Of a stretch of DNA of 64,000 bases, positions 63,308-64,000 are shown in pieces. This DNA comes from Nitzschia sp. pyKryTriq1. Its lineage: Eukaryota > Bacillariophyta > Bacillariophyceae > Bacillariales > Bacillariaceae. The notes under the pieces were generated by a model. It was not told where the DNA came from and did not search any database. It saw nothing but the letters and a program-made list of their open reading frames with translations. The position numbers and the translations under genes were made by a program. The stretch lies in the NCBI GenBank assembly GCA_956465555.1, contig OY101126.1, positions 352,501-416,500 on the forward strand, read 5' to 3'. Each line of letters begins with the position of its first letter. The stretch's first letter is position 1.

Positions 63308-64000
63308 CGACGAAAGACTGACAAAATTAGGAGCCGACAAGGAAGTACCGATTCCATTGCAAAGTCCCCAGCTACCACTGGTGGATTAATCTTGGAATCT
63401 GAGCAGTTCAATAAAAAGAACAACCTAGCAGAAGAAGACGATTTAGATTTCGATATCGAGATGATAGCACCGGCGCCCGTCTCGCGGGGGGAGAGTATGG
63501 CGTATCCCCGCCATCACTCGACTGTCTTGTCCAAAGTCCAGTGGTATCTGCGACAGCATTCTCGGGCCGTCCTTGCGACGATGGCCTTCATTCTTTTTGT
63601 TCTGGTGATTTCGTCGGATATTCTTCACGACTCGGAGTTGGGACCGGGTGGATCGATTCGAGGCCAGTCCTTGTTCAAGCAGAATTATGGAGGGAACACG
63701 TTTGCCGGTGCGGCTCGTGCCGGTTACTTTCGTCCCGAAGACAGCAAAGTCAAAGAAAATGTCTTTCGGTTTGCGGCAGTCACGGATCTGGATCAGCTTT
63801 CCATGGTCAAAGGCAAGAAGCCAATGTTCCGCAGTGTTCTCTTGCCAGGAAAGATCACGTATGATCCCGAGAGTAACACCTACGAGTTGGAAACGGAAAC
63901 GTCCCGAGAGTTAATTACGGGTCACAACGAGGCTGGTCGTGGAGCCGAGTTTAGTGAGCTGACTATTTATAACAATCGTTTGCTCACGTTTGATGATCGA
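63308..64000 (+). CDS. Apyrase / calcium-activated nucleotidase, partial
   Basis: The frame runs off the window end. It is open from the likely acceptor (AG at 63306-63307, tttgttccgcag) through 63461 (MIAPAP..) to 64000. An ATG at 63461 could be a start, but the sequence just upstream (..TTGGLILESEQF..) is protein-like, so a 5' exon is likely. A transmembrane anchor (RAVLATMAFILFVLVISSDIL) precedes the apyrase domain: FRFAAVTDLDQLS, RSVLLPGKITYDPE and GRGAEFSELTIYNNRLLTFDDR. This is the CANT1/SCAN type that hydrolyses UDP, GDP and ADP in the secretory path, needing Ca2+. The rest of the gene is outside the window. Confidence 0.85.

Overview
The window is nuclear DNA of a diatom, most likely a pennate one. 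The evidence is a DUF6824 gene, Pro/Thr/Ser-stalk membrane proteins, Copia integrase wording typical of diatom retroelements, bipartite plastid presequences with an aromatic residue at the predicted signal-peptide cleavage site (..VAF, ..VASF, ..VQAF), short GT-AG introns (about 70-160 bp, one of 410 bp), and genes on both strands without operons. The species cannot be named from this sequence alone.

Layout. 1-5.6 kb: a 10-bp minisatellite, a class 3 lipase gene (+) with an 8-bp duplication that removes its C-terminal membrane anchor, a DUF6824 gene (-), and an empty 2.5 kb. 6-11.7 kb: an EGF/beta-propeller secreted protein (-), a Cys-rich single-pass membrane protein with a coiled coil (+), and a member of an expanded diatom-only family (+). 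11.7-13.8 kb: non-coding, with a 48-bp minisatellite and GTACCGGTAC arrays. 13.8-20.6 kb: a five-exon CSC1/OSCA/TMEM63-type channel (+), an unknown protein (-), and a broken tyrosine-recombinase element (-). 21-28.5 kb: a CCB2/CCB4-like plastid factor (+), two single-pass surface proteins (-), and a Copia integrase scrap between them. 30-32.7 kb: a two-exon membrane protein (+) and an ankyrin-SDR fusion (-). 33-37.8 kb: a tandem duplication carrying two identical copies of a small, probably plastid-targeted protein. 38.5-43.7 kb: a membrane protein, a frameshifted SET-domain gene and an HMG-box gene. 44.5-49.9 kb: a second lipase (-), a mucin-like membrane protein with a PDZ tail (+), and a small basic protein (-). 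50.8-56.1 kb: a protein with four CX9C motifs, a four-exon cysteine synthase, a Nudix hydrolase, a two-kringle membrane protein and a PITH protein. 56.2-64 kb: a DUF2252 protein, a TPR protein, a phytyl-ester-synthase-like hydrolase, a two-exon ribosomal protein L29 gene found by reading the third frame, and the start of an apyrase.

The genes do not form one pathway. Recurrent themes are cell-surface proteins (lipases, PTS-stalk receptors, kringle, EGF/propeller), plastid-targeted proteins, and DNA turnover (minisatellites, segmental duplication, retroelement scraps). The most distinctive non-genic signal is a palindromic GTACCGGTAC / CTACTAGTAG vocabulary concentrated in intergenic DNA across the whole window. 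I did not find a clearly new multi-gene system. The best leads are the PTS-TM-PDZ surface family, the four-CX9C protein, the palindromic repeats and the mosaic tandem duplication.
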